Assembly (NCBI GenBank): GCA_902500825.1
Contig: CABVRX010000001.1
Location: 186,001 to 250,000, forward strand
Direction of reading: 5' to 3'
DNA from: an uncultured Nitrospira sp.
GTDB lineage: Bacteria > Nitrospirota > Nitrospiria > Nitrospirales > Nitrospiraceae
Length of the DNA stretch: 64,000 bases
Shown here: positions 8,559 through 17,848 of the stretch, piece by piece
Layout: each line of letters opens with the position of its first letter
Numbering within the stretch: position 1 is the stretch's first letter
Position numbers and translations under genes: made by a program
Notes under the pieces: model-generated
Database searches by the model: none
What the model was told of the DNA's origin: nothing
Seen by the model: only the letters and a program-made list of their open reading frames with translations

Positions 8559-11500
8559 ATGTCTCACCGTCATTACACATTCACCCGAGTCTTGAGCGGA
8601 CTCGCAGCCATCGCGCTGTGTATCGCGCCGTCGGCTGTGCTCGCTGAGGCTCCATCGCATGTGGCGATGAACCATCAGACGCCCGGTTGGGCTGAACAGC
8701 TGAAGGGGCAGACGATCATCGAAAATACGATGGAGGGCCAACCGGAGCGTACCACCATGGTCGACCGGCAGCACCAGCGGGTCATGCAACAGATGCAGCA
8801 TGACGCGACCGTGCAACGCGCCGGCGGGTACTACAACGACCTGAACATGATGCACCAGTACGGCGCCGGGAATCAGGACGTACTGCTCATGTCGAATCCC
8901 GGCACGGAACCGGTGTCGATGTCGGGCGGGCGCTGTCCCGTATCCGCACCGGTCCGGAAGTACGACATCTCGGCGATCAACGTCGAGATTTCGCTCAACA
9001 TGTGGCTCGACTTCTACCCTGGGTACATGTACGTCCTGACCGACAATCTGGCAAACGTTCGGGAAGAAGAAGCGACTAATCGGGCGGCCCGTGAGAAGGA
9101 AGGCTATGACCCTGGAGCCGTCAAGAACGGATTGCAGAGCCAGTGGATCCAGCCGCTGGTGATTCGGGGTAATCAGGGCGATTGCGTCAAGATGACGCTT
9201 CGCAATGAACTGGAGGGCGGCGAAGACGTCAGCCTCAATATTCACGGTTCCAGTATGATCGTCGCCTCCACGGGCAAACCGGCGACGACGACAAATCCGG
9301 ACAGCATCGCGGCTAAAGGAAAGGCCGTGGATCTGGAGTGGTATATTCCGCCGACTCAACAAGAGGGCGGTCGGCAGTTCCATTCGTACAGCAACGATCG
9401 CGAGCTGACGGTCATGGGTTTGTTCGGCACGTTCGTCGTTGAGCCCAAGGGGTCTCAATATCTCGACCCGCTGGGAACCGGCGAGCCGACATCAATGGCC
9501 AGCGGATGGCAGGCCATCATCAAGAATGGGGCCGGACCTGACTTCCGGGAATTCGTGTTGATCTATCATGAGGTCGGGGACGAGGCGTTCCGACCGCTGA
9601 ACAAGAAGGGCGATTTCATTCCTCAGCGGGATCCATTGACCGACGTGTACCGTCCAGTGGCTCGTGCGTTGAATTACCGGAGCGAGCCTTTCGGCGTCGA
9701 CAACATGCAGACGCAGCACGAGTACTTCGGCTTTGAAGACGAATCCATGGCTTACAGCGCCTATACCTTCGGCGATCCGGCCACGACCGTGCCCCGTAGC
9801 TATTTGGGCGACCCGGCAAAGTTTCGGCTTGTGCACGGCGGGTCTGAAGTGTTCCATTCCCATCATCCGCACGGAGGATCGATTCGTTGGCCGAGGAGTC
9901 CGCGCGCCATCGACGAAATGCCCTTGTGGCATGCGGCCAAGAACGGGCCGGTCAAGTATCCCGTGATTCGAATAAAGTCCGACCGAGTTGATGTGGAAGT
10001 CATCGGACCGTCCGAGACGATGGACCTGGAAACCGAATGCGGATCCGGTCTCTGCCAACAGTTGGCCGGGGACTTCCTGTTCCACTGCCACGTCGCTCAC
10101 CATTACATTGCGGGGATGTGGGGTTATTGGCGGGTGTACAACACGCTGCAGCAGGGCGAGCATCACAACGACGTGATGCCGGATCTGCGCGAATTGCCGG
10201 ACCGGGCCGGCCGTATTCAAACGGGTATTACATCGGATCAGCTCATCGGCCGTACCGTGGACTGGTTCGGAAAGATGTTCACGATCGTGAAGGACCGGAA
10301 GACGGACTGGAAGGCGTCGCCTGCCATCGTCAACATAAAGGATTGGGTCAACATGATGCTGCCGCCGCAGGGACAGCCTGGGCATCAGAAAGATGAGCGC
10401 GCCCAGACTCGTTCCTACGATGCGAGCGTGCTGGATTGGGCTTGGCAGGGTGATCGTGCGGTGACCGAACCAGAAAACAGCGTGGACAATCCGAGGTACA
10501 AGTCAACGACTCCCGGCAAGCGGGTGCCGATCCTCTTTGAAAGCGCCACCGGCAAGATCGCGTGGCCGCATTTGAAGCCGCATTTCGGCCGTCGCGTGCC
10601 CTTCTCCCAGAATCACAATCCTGCTCCTTGGCTGGATATGATTCACCTCGACGACGACGGGTTGCCCAGTTCCTATCCGGCCAAGCCGGGAGAAAATGGA
10701 CGCTGGAGCATCTGCCCCGAGAACGCGGGCTCGAAGAAATACAACGTGCATTTCATTCAGACGCCGATGACGCTGGCCGACAAGCAGGGGGATACGCCGG
10801 CCATCGTAGACAAGGACGGCTTGATCTATGTGCTGCACGAGGAAGAAGCGCAGACCAGGAAGAGCGACATCAAGTATCCGCTGGTCGTCCGCGCCAACAT
10901 TTATGATTGTATCGACTGGATGTTGACCAGCGAGTGGTTGGACGATGACCATATCAACTTCCAGGCATCGAAAATCAATACGCACTGGCACTTTCTGCAG
11001 TTCGACAATCAATCGTCCGACGGCGTGATCACCGGCTTTTCCTATGAGCAATCGGTGCGTCCGTTCACGATGCTGGAGAAGAAGGTGAAAAAGGGCCTGC
11101 CTGTGCCGATGAATACCGTGTTCACCAAGGCGGCGAAGAAGGGTGACCGGGTCATTACCGTCAAAAACGCCGCTCAATACCATCCGAATGTGGAGATCCT
11201 GATCGGAGCGGATAACGTCGAAGGCAACGAGATCGGTCGAGTCAAGTCGATCCAAGGCAATCAGATCACGCTCTATCGTCCGCTGAAAAATGCCCATCCG
11301 GCCAACGATATCGTGACGGTGGAGTTCGTCAGACAGCGATTCTGGGCGGATTCTGACGTGGGGACGGTCTTTTGGCACGACCATGCGCTGGGGCGTGTCA
11401 CATGGCCTCACGGGGGCTTCGGCACCCTTATCACCGAGCCGGTCGGTTCGACCTACCATGATCCCAAGACCGGGAAGCAGATCCGGAGCGGGCCGATTGC

Positions 11501-13382
11501 CGATATCAGAACGGCGGAGCCGGTTGGGTATGGAGTGAACGGCAGCTTCCGGGAGCTGATGGTGCAGCTCAATGACACCGTGCCGCATACGGTGAACATC
11601 GTCACGGCGGGTAATCCGCCGGGACAACCGATCGAAGTGGCGTTGGAGGCCGGGAAAACGGTGTCCTTCCCGATGCCGGAAAAAATTCCTATGACGCCGA
11701 TGCCCTTCCTGAACGGCGGAACGCATACGACCGGCGGCGGGTTAAATTTCAAGGCCGAGCCGATTTCGAGTCGCTTGGCCGCGAATCCTGATTCGTCGAA
11801 GTTGTTCAGCAGTGCAGTGCACGGCGACCCCTATACGCCGATGGTACGAGCGTATCTTGGCGATACGGTGGTGTTCCGGCTGCTTCAGACCATGGCGAAC
11901 GAGACGATGGTCTGGACGGTCTCAGGCCATACCTATCTGACTGAACGCTATGCGGGCGATGCGAACCGGAAGAACTCGATTCATATCGGCATTGCCGAAC
12001 GGTACGATCTGGTGGTGCCGCAAGCGGGCGGACCACGTCTCCAGACGGGAGACTACATCCACTTCAACGGCCGTGGGTCCAAGTTCTCGGAGGGTGCCTG
12101 GGGCATCATGCGGGTGTTGGACAAGGAGGTGCCGGATCTTCAAAAGCTGCCGGCCGGGTACAGTCGTCGAAATGAGATTCCCAAACCGTTGGCAGTCTGT
12201 CCGGCTGACGCTCCGGTGAAGAGCTTCAACGTCGTGGCGTTGGATTATCCGTCGATGAAGTTGAACCCCAAGGCGCCTGACACCATCGAGGTCGATTTCG
12301 AACGGACGATCCAGATGGTCAATCCGAACGCCAAGATTTACGCGTTGGAAGAGGACATGACAAAGGTCGCTGGGGGTGTTCAGCCCATGCCGCTGACCCT
12401 GAGGGCCAATGTCGGCGATTGCCTTAAAGTGAAACTGACCAACCGGATGAAGGAGAGCCGAGCGTCGTTCTCCGCCATCGGGTTGGCGTTCGATCCCAAG
12501 GATTCGCTCGGAGCCAACGTCGGGAATAATCCGGGCGATCAGACCGTCGCGCCGGGGGAGAACCGCACCTACACGTACTACGCGGACCCGTTCCTGGGAG
12601 AGACCGCCTCGTTGGTGTGGGACTGGGGCAATGTGATGATCAATCCACGGAGCGGGCTTTACGGAGGGGTGGTGATTGGCCCGAAGGGTGCCCAGTACCG
12701 TGACCCGAAAACCGGCGCGGATATTTCGACGAAAAACAGCTGGGTGGCCGATGTCATCGTTGATCGGACGATTCAGGGTTACGAGCATCGCGTCAACTAC
12801 CGCGACGTGGCCCTGTTCTTCCAGGACGAGGACAACATCATCGGAACAAGTTTCATGCCCTATGTGCAGAACACGGCGGGCTTGACGGCGGTCAACTACC
12901 GAGCGGAGCCATATAAGTTCCGCGAAGAGAAGGGTTGCACCCTCGGCAAGGTGTTCCAGCCTTGCGTCGTGGACAAGCCGGAAGATCCGGCGACGCCGAT
13001 CATTGAGGCACATGCAGGGGATCCGGTTCGGATCCATGTGTTCGGCGCGAGCAACGAGCAGAACGGCATGTTCAGTGTCGAACGCCATGAGTGGCCGATT
13101 GAGCCGTTCATGCGCGGCGCCGATATGATCAGTGTGGTCGAGTTCTCCGGATCGGAAACACTGGACGCGTTTATTCCGAACGCGGGGGGACCGTTCCGGA
13201 TGCCCGGCGATTATGTCTGGAGCAATCAGCGGTTACCGTACTCGCAGTCCGGACAGTGGGGGTATCTGCGGGTATTGCCGGCCGGAGATCAACGGCTACT
13301 GCCGCTCTCCGGAGCCGGAACTGGAGCGAAGAGTGCTTCAGCTGATGAGGGGGTGCATGTCGTTCCTGTAGCAAGACAGTAA
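8559..13382 (+). CDS. Giant multicopper oxidase (MnxG/McoA-like size and layout)
   Basis: 1607 residues. I chose the ATG at 8559: an AAGGAGG ribosome site ends 8 bases upstream and a clean signal peptide follows (to about residue 29); the ATG at 8541 precedes the ribosome site. All four copper motifs are present: HxxHxH as H433-S-H-H-P-H438, HCHxxxHxxxxM at 509-520 (T1 ligands H433, C510, H515, M520), HWH at 809-811 and HDH at 940-942. The order is III, IV, then I, II, a rearrangement. The chain holds about three repeats of a multi-cupredoxin unit; the last third (about 1210-1600) lacks copper motifs. A beta insert (about 845-930) lies between HWH and HDH. Predicted periplasmic or exported oxidation of a metal ion, with O2 as acceptor; Mn(II), Fe(II) and Cu(I) cannot be told apart. 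A terminator follows. Confidence 0.9.
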   Translation: MSHRHYTFTRVLSGLAAIALCIAPSAVLAEAPSHVAMNHQTPGWAEQLKGQTIIENTMEGQPERTTMVDRQHQRVMQQMQHDATVQRAGGYYNDLNMMHQYGAGNQDVLLMSNPGTEPVSMSGGRCPVSAPVRKYDISAINVEISLNMWLDFYPGYMYVLTDNLANVREEEATNRAAREKEGYDPGAVKNGLQSQWIQPLVIRGNQGDCVKMTLRNELEGGEDVSLNIHGSSMIVASTGKPATTTNPDSIAAKGKAVDLEWYIPPTQQEGGRQFHSYSNDRELTVMGLFGTFVVEPKGSQYLDPLGTGEPTSMASGWQAIIKNGAGPDFREFVLIYHEVGDEAFRPLNKKGDFIPQRDPLTDVYRPVARALNYRSEPFGVDNMQTQHEYFGFEDESMAYSAYTFGDPATTVPRSYLGDPAKFRLVHGGSEVFHSHHPHGGSIRWPRSPRAIDEMPLWHAAKNGPVKYPVIRIKSDRVDVEVIGPSETMDLETECGSGLCQQLAGDFLFHCHVAHHYIAGMWGYWRVYNTLQQGEHHNDVMPDLRELPDRAGRIQTGITSDQLIGRTVDWFGKMFTIVKDRKTDWKASPAIVNIKDWVNMMLPPQGQPGHQKDERAQTRSYDASVLDWAWQGDRAVTEPENSVDNPRYKSTTPGKRVPILFESATGKIAWPHLKPHFGRRVPFSQNHNPAPWLDMIHLDDDGLPSSYPAKPGENGRWSICPENAGSKKYNVHFIQTPMTLADKQGDTPAIVDKDGLIYVLHEEEAQTRKSDIKYPLVVRANIYDCIDWMLTSEWLDDDHINFQASKINTHWHFLQFDNQSSDGVITGFSYEQSVRPFTMLEKKVKKGLPVPMNTVFTKAAKKGDRVITVKNAAQYHPNVEILIGADNVEGNEIGRVKSIQGNQITLYRPLKNAHPANDIVTVEFVRQRFWADSDVGTVFWHDHALGRVTWPHGGFGTLITEPVGSTYHDPKTGKQIRSGPIADIRTAEPVGYGVNGSFRELMVQLNDTVPHTVNIVTAGNPPGQPIEVALEAGKTVSFPMPEKIPMTPMPFLNGGTHTTGGGLNFKAEPISSRLAANPDSSKLFSSAVHGDPYTPMVRAYLGDTVVFRLLQTMANETMVWTVSGHTYLTERYAGDANRKNSIHIGIAERYDLVVPQAGGPRLQTGDYIHFNGRGSKFSEGAWGIMRVLDKEVPDLQKLPAGYSRRNEIPKPLAVCPADAPVKSFNVVALDYPSMKLNPKAPDTIEVDFERTIQMVNPNAKIYALEEDMTKVAGGVQPMPLTLRANVGDCLKVKLTNRMKESRASFSAIGLAFDPKDSLGANVGNNPGDQTVAPGENRTYTYYADPFLGETASLVWDWGNVMINPRSGLYGGVVIGPKGAQYRDPKTGADISTKNSWVADVIVDRTIQGYEHRVNYRDVALFFQDEDNIIGTSFMPYVQNTAGLTAVNYRAEPYKFREEKGCTLGKVFQPCVVDKPEDPATPIIEAHAGDPVRIHVFGASNEQNGMFSVERHEWPIEPFMRGADMISVVEFSGSETLDAFIPNAGGPFRMPGDYVWSNQRLPYSQSGQWGYLRVLPAGDQRLLPLSGAGTGAKSASADEGVHVVPVARQ

Positions 13383-13416
13383 CTCAATCGCCTCCTCAGA
13401 GGCAGTGAGTTCAGAG

Positions 13417-13446
13417 AAAAGGGGGAGGCCTGCGCTCCCCCTTTTT
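13417..13446 (+). terminator. Intrinsic terminator after the multicopper oxidase
   Basis: Perfect 11-bp stem AAAAGGGGGAG / CTCCCCCTTTT (13417-13427 and 13435-13445), 7-base loop, then TTCTTT. A strong rho-independent terminator 34 bases after the oxidase stop. Confidence 0.85.
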
Positions 13447-13506
13447 CTTTATGACGATCATTTGATACGATGAGGAGAACCGACCTCAATTGAAGGTGAG
13501 ACTGCA

Positions 13507-14424
13507 ATGAAAACAACTATACCTGCTATCTTCGTTCCAGCCCTGCTCATCTTGATGTGTGCTTCAACGGCCTGGTCCTATCAAGAAATTGAAGTGAAAG
13601 ATGGCGGGACCATTACGGGACAAGTAAGAATGACGGAAGGGAAGCCGATCCCCAAAGGGTTCAATCTCATCACTTTTCCAGATCCCGTCTATTGTGGAAG
13701 AATTTCCACCGGGACCGGGTGGAGGATTTTGGAAGAATTTAACCTTTCGGCGGATCGAGGTCTCAAAGACACAGTTGTTGTGCTGATTGATGTGGCGAAG
13801 GGGAAGCCGTTCAAATTCGTGCCCCCCACCATCGAGGCGCGCGATTGCCGGTTCTTGCCGTTCGTGAGTGTGGTGAAGGACCGAGCCGAGGTTCGCGTCG
13901 TCAATATGGATCCGGTATTTCATGACATTCAGGCGTATGAAACGTCGGAATTGGGTCCACGTGTGTTATTCAACACACCGCTTCCGATGAATCCCCTGCA
14001 TGTGCGTGATGCCGGGTCCGAGAGTCATGAGCATCTGGCCGGACAACCGATGACTGAAATCGTCAAGCTGACGAAAAACCGTCGGTTCTTCGTCATGCAG
14101 TGTGGCTTCCATGCCTACATGGAAAGCTGGGGGCTTGCCGTGGACAATCCGTATTACATGGTGACCGATTCGGATGGACAGTTTTCGCTGTCCGATGTGC
14201 CGGCCGGCGAGTATACCTTGATAGCGTGGCATCCCGGCGTAGGGACTGTGCTCGAAAAGAAAATATCGGTATCGGCGAAGCAGACGCATCAAGTAGATTT
14301 CACGTTCGAGTCTCCCAAAGGGCGTCGAAGCGTCCACCAAATCGCGGAAAATACGCATTACGGGTTGGAGGCGCTGGGAAAACCCATTGAGATTCGTCCG
14401 ACACTCCAACTGCAGACGCCATAA
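13507..14424 (+). CDS. Cupredoxin-like protein with carboxypeptidase-regulatory domain (copy 1)
   Basis: 305 residues, signal peptide to about residue 26 (A-W-S-Y). The middle part reads N-M-D-P-V-F-H-D-I-Q (H139) and later Q-C-G-F-H-A-Y-M (C199, H202, M205), the H...C-x2-H-x2-M set expected for a type 1 (blue) copper site. It is followed by a beta domain of the carboxypeptidase-regulatory/PEGA type (about 212-260: S-D-V-P-A-G-E-Y-T-L). Predicted periplasmic electron carrier or copper binder. It is a paralogue of the next gene, and both sit directly behind the multicopper oxidase. Copper loading is inference; the N-terminal cysteine (C-G-R-I-S) is also conserved between the two copies. Confidence 0.8.
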   Translation: MKTTIPAIFVPALLILMCASTAWSYQEIEVKDGGTITGQVRMTEGKPIPKGFNLITFPDPVYCGRISTGTGWRILEEFNLSADRGLKDTVVVLIDVAKGKPFKFVPPTIEARDCRFLPFVSVVKDRAEVRVVNMDPVFHDIQAYETSELGPRVLFNTPLPMNPLHVRDAGSESHEHLAGQPMTEIVKLTKNRRFFVMQCGFHAYMESWGLAVDNPYYMVTDSDGQFSLSDVPAGEYTLIAWHPGVGTVLEKKISVSAKQTHQVDFTFESPKGRRSVHQIAENTHYGLEALGKPIEIRPTLQLQTP

Positions 14425-14453
14425 TTTGTTCGTTTGAATTGGAACATTGCGCG

Positions 14454-15383
14454 ATGAAGAGAGTTGTTTGGATGTTCAGCGTTAGTGCCGCCCTTGTCTC
14501 AGCGGTAGTCTTGTCATCGGTCACGCCGGCAAGCGCCTATGAGGTGATCGATGTCCGCCACGGTGGAACCATCGAAGGGACGGTGACTCTCGATGGGTCG
14601 GTGCCGGAGCCGAAGGGGTTCAATCTGATCACCTTTCCGGATCCTGCCTATTGCGGTCGTATCTCCAACGGCCGAGGGTGGCGATTGCTGCATGACTTTG
14701 TCGTCGGTCGTCAGGGAGGATTGAGGAGCGCCATTGTGCTCCTGGAAGGGATCGAAGCAGGGAAACCGTTTGAGGTGTCTGTTCCCTTGATCGAAGCCCG
14801 CGACTGCATGTTTCAGCCGTTCATGACCATTGTCCGCAATGGGCATGCCGTCGAAGTCATTAACATGGATCCCGTGATGCACGACATCCAAGGCTATGAG
14901 ACATCGCCGGAAGCCGGTGCGCGAGTCTTGTTCAATACCCCTTTGGTCATGAATCATCAGCATCGGCGAGGGGATATCCATGCGACACACGACCATGCGC
15001 CGGGAGCATCGTTGGTCGGGCCGATTTATTTGAATAAGGGGCGACGTACATTTTATATGCAATGTGGCTTCCATGCCTACATGGAAAGCTGGGCCATGGC
15101 CGTGAACAATCCTTACTATGCCCTGACGGATGCTGAAGGGAAGTTCTCGATCGAGGGCATTCCCCCCGGCACGTATCAGTTGGTGGTATGGCACCCGCAG
15201 ACCGGGCCCGGAACGACAAGGACGGTCGTGGTGCAACCGGACGGCAAACTGCGTGAGCAACTTTCGTTACCCGCTCCCAAGGGGAATCGAACCGCGTACA
15301 AGGTCGTGGATAACCCTCGGTTCGGCCCAGAATCTTTAGGATACGCTGTTGATATCCAGCCGGTGGTCGAACATCAACAGTGA
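14454..15383 (+). CDS. Cupredoxin-like protein with carboxypeptidase-regulatory domain (copy 2)
   Basis: 309 residues from the ATG at 14454; the longer frame begins at a TTG without a ribosome site. Signal peptide to about residue 27. The layout matches copy 1: C-G-R-I-S near residue 65, N-M-D-P-V-M-H-D-I-Q (H143), Q-C-G-F-H-A-Y-M (C204, H207, M210), then a beta domain (G-I-P-P-G-T-Y-Q-L). Copy 2 has a histidine-rich insert after N-T-P-L-V-M-N-H-Q-H-R-R (several H over about 20 residues) that is weaker in copy 1 and may bind metal. Tandem duplication is evident. The gap to copy 1 is 29 bases, so the two are probably one transcript. Confidence 0.8.
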   Translation: MKRVVWMFSVSAALVSAVVLSSVTPASAYEVIDVRHGGTIEGTVTLDGSVPEPKGFNLITFPDPAYCGRISNGRGWRLLHDFVVGRQGGLRSAIVLLEGIEAGKPFEVSVPLIEARDCMFQPFMTIVRNGHAVEVINMDPVMHDIQGYETSPEAGARVLFNTPLVMNHQHRRGDIHATHDHAPGASLVGPIYLNKGRRTFYMQCGFHAYMESWAMAVNNPYYALTDAEGKFSIEGIPPGTYQLVVWHPQTGPGTTRTVVVQPDGKLREQLSLPAPKGNRTAYKVVDNPRFGPESLGYAVDIQPVVEHQQ

Positions 15384-15500
15384 ATCGGGCGACGCTCTCC
15401 CTCTTGAGCTGAAATTCTCCGGCGCGCTCGTCAAACAGGTCACAGACCAACACGATAAGAAGCGCATGAGTGAACCTGCCAGCGCTGTGAAGGATAGAGG

Positions 15501-16862
15501 ATGAATCCGTTGAACCCACGACGAGGTGTGATCGTCTTGTTTGTCTTGGCCTGGTGTTTGTCTATGGCCGGGTCTGCTCTTGCAGGGACGGCATCCAGCG
15601 TTCAGCAGAGTCAGGCACTCTATGACAAGAAGGAGTATCAAAAGGCTCTTGAGGAACTGGACAAACTCGATCCTCAGGCGGCAAGCGCGTCGGATGTTCG
15701 TCGACTCAGAATTCGCACCTTGCTGAAATTGGGCAACCCGAAGGACGCCCTTGCCGGCTATGAGGAACTTGTGCAGGCGCTGAAGCAGGAGGATCAGTCG
15801 ATCCTTCGTGAGGTCTCGCTTGGATTTGTCCTCGTCTTGACGAAAGACATGCGTGAGCAGATGCGCGGTGTGGCCTATACCGCCCTTAAGGAATGGCAGA
15901 GTCCCGAGTCGATTCCATTTTTGGAAGATGGGCTCGCTGACGGATCCGGCCTTGTCCGAGCCTTGGCGGCTGAAGGACTTGCAAAATTGGACCAGGGCCG
16001 CCGCTCGGCTCGATTCAGGAAGGCCTTGGACGATCAGGCGGCGTTGGTGAAGGAAGCGGTACTGAAGGGGTTTGCAAAGTCCGCTGATATATCGGCCATT
16101 CCGATCGTCGAGCCGTTGCTGAAAGATCCTGAGGCACGGGTACGAGTCGCAGCCGCCCAGGTGCTTTGTCATCTGAAACGAGTCAATGGCTGTGAACTGC
16201 TCTTGCAGTACGCGAAAAACGCGCTGAATCCAGATGAGCGAGCCTCGGCGATTCGCGCCTTGGCCGATCAGCCGACGGCAGAGGTATTGTCGATTCTTCT
16301 TGAATCGAGCGAACACAAACAGCCGTCGGTGCGCGGGGCTGTCGCCACAGGGTTGGCCCATGTGCCGGCTGCCGAAGGAGTCGCTGCACTGACCAGGCTG
16401 CTGAAAGACCCCCTCCCACCCGTGCGGACCGCCGCGGCCGTCAGCCTAGGGCAGCTGCAGGGATTCGAGACACGTGCGCCGTTGAATAAGGCTCTTGATG
16501 ATCGTGATCCTGCAGTCAGAGCGTTCGTCATCGGTGCGTTGCTGGGACAGGGGGAACGGTATGAAATCGTGGCCGGCCCGGTGCAGGTTCTCAGCCATCT
16601 GAATGAGCCGGCCGCCCGCGCTGCCGTGGCACGAGCGTTGGGCCATGCCGTAGAATCGAATCGCGAATCGGCGCAATCGGCCGTGATGCTGATGGTGCAG
16701 GATACGGTGCCCCGAGTGAGGATTGCGGCGGTCAAGTCGATGGCAAAAGTCGAAGGTGCGCGTGCGATTCCACTCCTCAAGCACAGCCTGCACGATGAAG
16801 ATGATGCCGTTCGGGCAACGGCCGGAGGGGCCCTGTTGAAAGTTCTCTCAGCAAAAGAATAG
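15501..16862 (+). CDS. Exported HEAT-repeat protein
   Basis: 453 residues. Signal peptide to about residue 28 (G-S-A-L-A-G). Residues about 30-95 look like a TPR-type helical pair (A-L-Y-D-K-K-E-Y-Q-K-A-L-E-E-L). Residues about 115-450 are HEAT repeats of the PBS-lyase type, each carrying patterns such as D-P-x-x-x-V-R-x-A-A-A and A-V-P-L-L. No catalytic residues. Probably a periplasmic scaffold or protein-binding protein; its place between the cupredoxin pair and the SUMF1-fold gene suggests a role in assembly of that system. Confidence 0.8.
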   Translation: MNPLNPRRGVIVLFVLAWCLSMAGSALAGTASSVQQSQALYDKKEYQKALEELDKLDPQAASASDVRRLRIRTLLKLGNPKDALAGYEELVQALKQEDQSILREVSLGFVLVLTKDMREQMRGVAYTALKEWQSPESIPFLEDGLADGSGLVRALAAEGLAKLDQGRRSARFRKALDDQAALVKEAVLKGFAKSADISAIPIVEPLLKDPEARVRVAAAQVLCHLKRVNGCELLLQYAKNALNPDERASAIRALADQPTAEVLSILLESSEHKQPSVRGAVATGLAHVPAAEGVAALTRLLKDPLPPVRTAAAVSLGQLQGFETRAPLNKALDDRDPAVRAFVIGALLGQGERYEIVAGPVQVLSHLNEPAARAAVARALGHAVESNRESAQSAVMLMVQDTVPRVRIAAVKSMAKVEGARAIPLLKHSLHDEDDAVRATAGGALLKVLSAKE

Positions 16863-16966
16863 GTTCGAGATGTGCCCTTGTGTTGCCCCGTTCCTTGATA
16901 TTCTTGAATCAGGCATGCTTTCCAAGGCTCTGGTTCAGTGAACCAAATTCTGATCGTGTGGAAGGA

Positions 16967-17848
16967 ATGATGTCCATGGTTCTTCGCGCTCTCGTTATGT
17001 CGGCGCTGTTGGGCGTTTGGCTCAACGCGTCCTTTCTGTTTGCGAATGAGCAAACAGCCCACCATCCGATCGAGCCGCCGGCGAGCAAAGACGGCGCACC
17101 AATGATCGTGGTCCCCGCCGGCTCGTTCCCAATGGGTGTACCGGCTGGAGCCCGTGACGGGGGACGTGATGAATATCCACGGCATGAGGTGTTTATAGAC
17201 ACGTTTATGATCGACACCTATGAGGTGACAAACGGCCGTTATCTGGAATTCGTGAAGTCCACAGGACATCGTGTTCCCCAGAATCCAAGAAATCCGACAA
17301 GAAACCTCTGGCAAGGAGAGAGCATCGCCGATTCGTTGACCGAGCGACCCGTGATCAATGTGGATTGGTTTGATGCCGAAGCCTACTGCAGATGGGCAGG
17401 CAAACGACTCCCCACTGAAGCCGAATGGGAAAAGGCGGCCAAGGGGACGACCGATAGGCGATTCCCTTGGGGGAACGTCGAACCGACCGCTAAACATCTC
17501 AATTACAATCAACGGTGGATCGGGGAGAAGACGCTCATGCCCGTCGGAAGTTATGAGGCGGGCAAAAGCCCGTATGGCCTGTATGACATGGCCGGCAATG
17601 TGTGGGAATGGGTCAACGACTGGTATGATGCCGGATACTATGAGAAGAGCCCGAGCAAGAATCCAAAGGGTCCGGCCACAGGCACAAAGAAAGTGATTCG
17701 TGGCGCGGGCTGGCAAAATGAGTCGCCCACGGTTCGCATCTTTACTCGCGTGGAGAGCGACCCAACCGTCCGAAACGAGTCCACAGGATTTCGTTGCGCG
17801 TCCGATGCACCGATGAAGCAGTCAACAGGGAATCCGACAACTCCCTAA
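16967..17848 (+). CDS. Exported SUMF1-fold protein lacking FGE cysteines
   Basis: 293 residues from the first ATG of the A-T-G-A-T-G cluster; a GGAAGG site just upstream could also favour the ATG at 16976. Signal peptide to about residue 25. The rest is the formylglycine-generating-enzyme/sulfatase-modifying fold: V-P-A-G-S-F-P-M-G, E-V-T-N-G-R-Y, R-L-P-T-E-A-E-W-E-K-A, F-P-W-G, Y-D-M-A-G-N-V-W-E-W, V-I-R-G-A-G-W and G-F-R-C. The two active-site cysteines expected after R-G-G-S-W are absent, so true sulfatase activation is unlikely. Such proteins often act as accessory or ligand-binding factors. It converges on and overlaps the stop of the next gene. Confidence 0.8.
   Translation: MMSMVLRALVMSALLGVWLNASFLFANEQTAHHPIEPPASKDGAPMIVVPAGSFPMGVPAGARDGGRDEYPRHEVFIDTFMIDTYEVTNGRYLEFVKSTGHRVPQNPRNPTRNLWQGESIADSLTERPVINVDWFDAEAYCRWAGKRLPTEAEWEKAAKGTTDRRFPWGNVEPTAKHLNYNQRWIGEKTLMPVGSYEAGKSPYGLYDMAGNVWEWVNDWYDAGYYEKSPSKNPKGPATGTKKVIRGAGWQNESPTVRIFTRVESDPTVRNESTGFRCASDAPMKQSTGNPTTP

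Noticed and set aside
8481-13088. Several long minus-strand frames under the multicopper oxidase
   Set aside because: All are shadows of the oxidase gene, which has a signal peptide, copper motifs and a good ribosome site.
15336-16361. Long minus-strand open frame (about 341 codons)
   Set aside because: Lies opposite the HEAT-repeat gene, has no ribosome site or domain, and is rich in residues typical of antisense reading of GC-rich genes.
16268-17716. Minus-strand open frame of about 482 codons
   Set aside because: Antisense to the HEAT and SUMF1 genes; composition biased to R, S and A with no recognisable domain.
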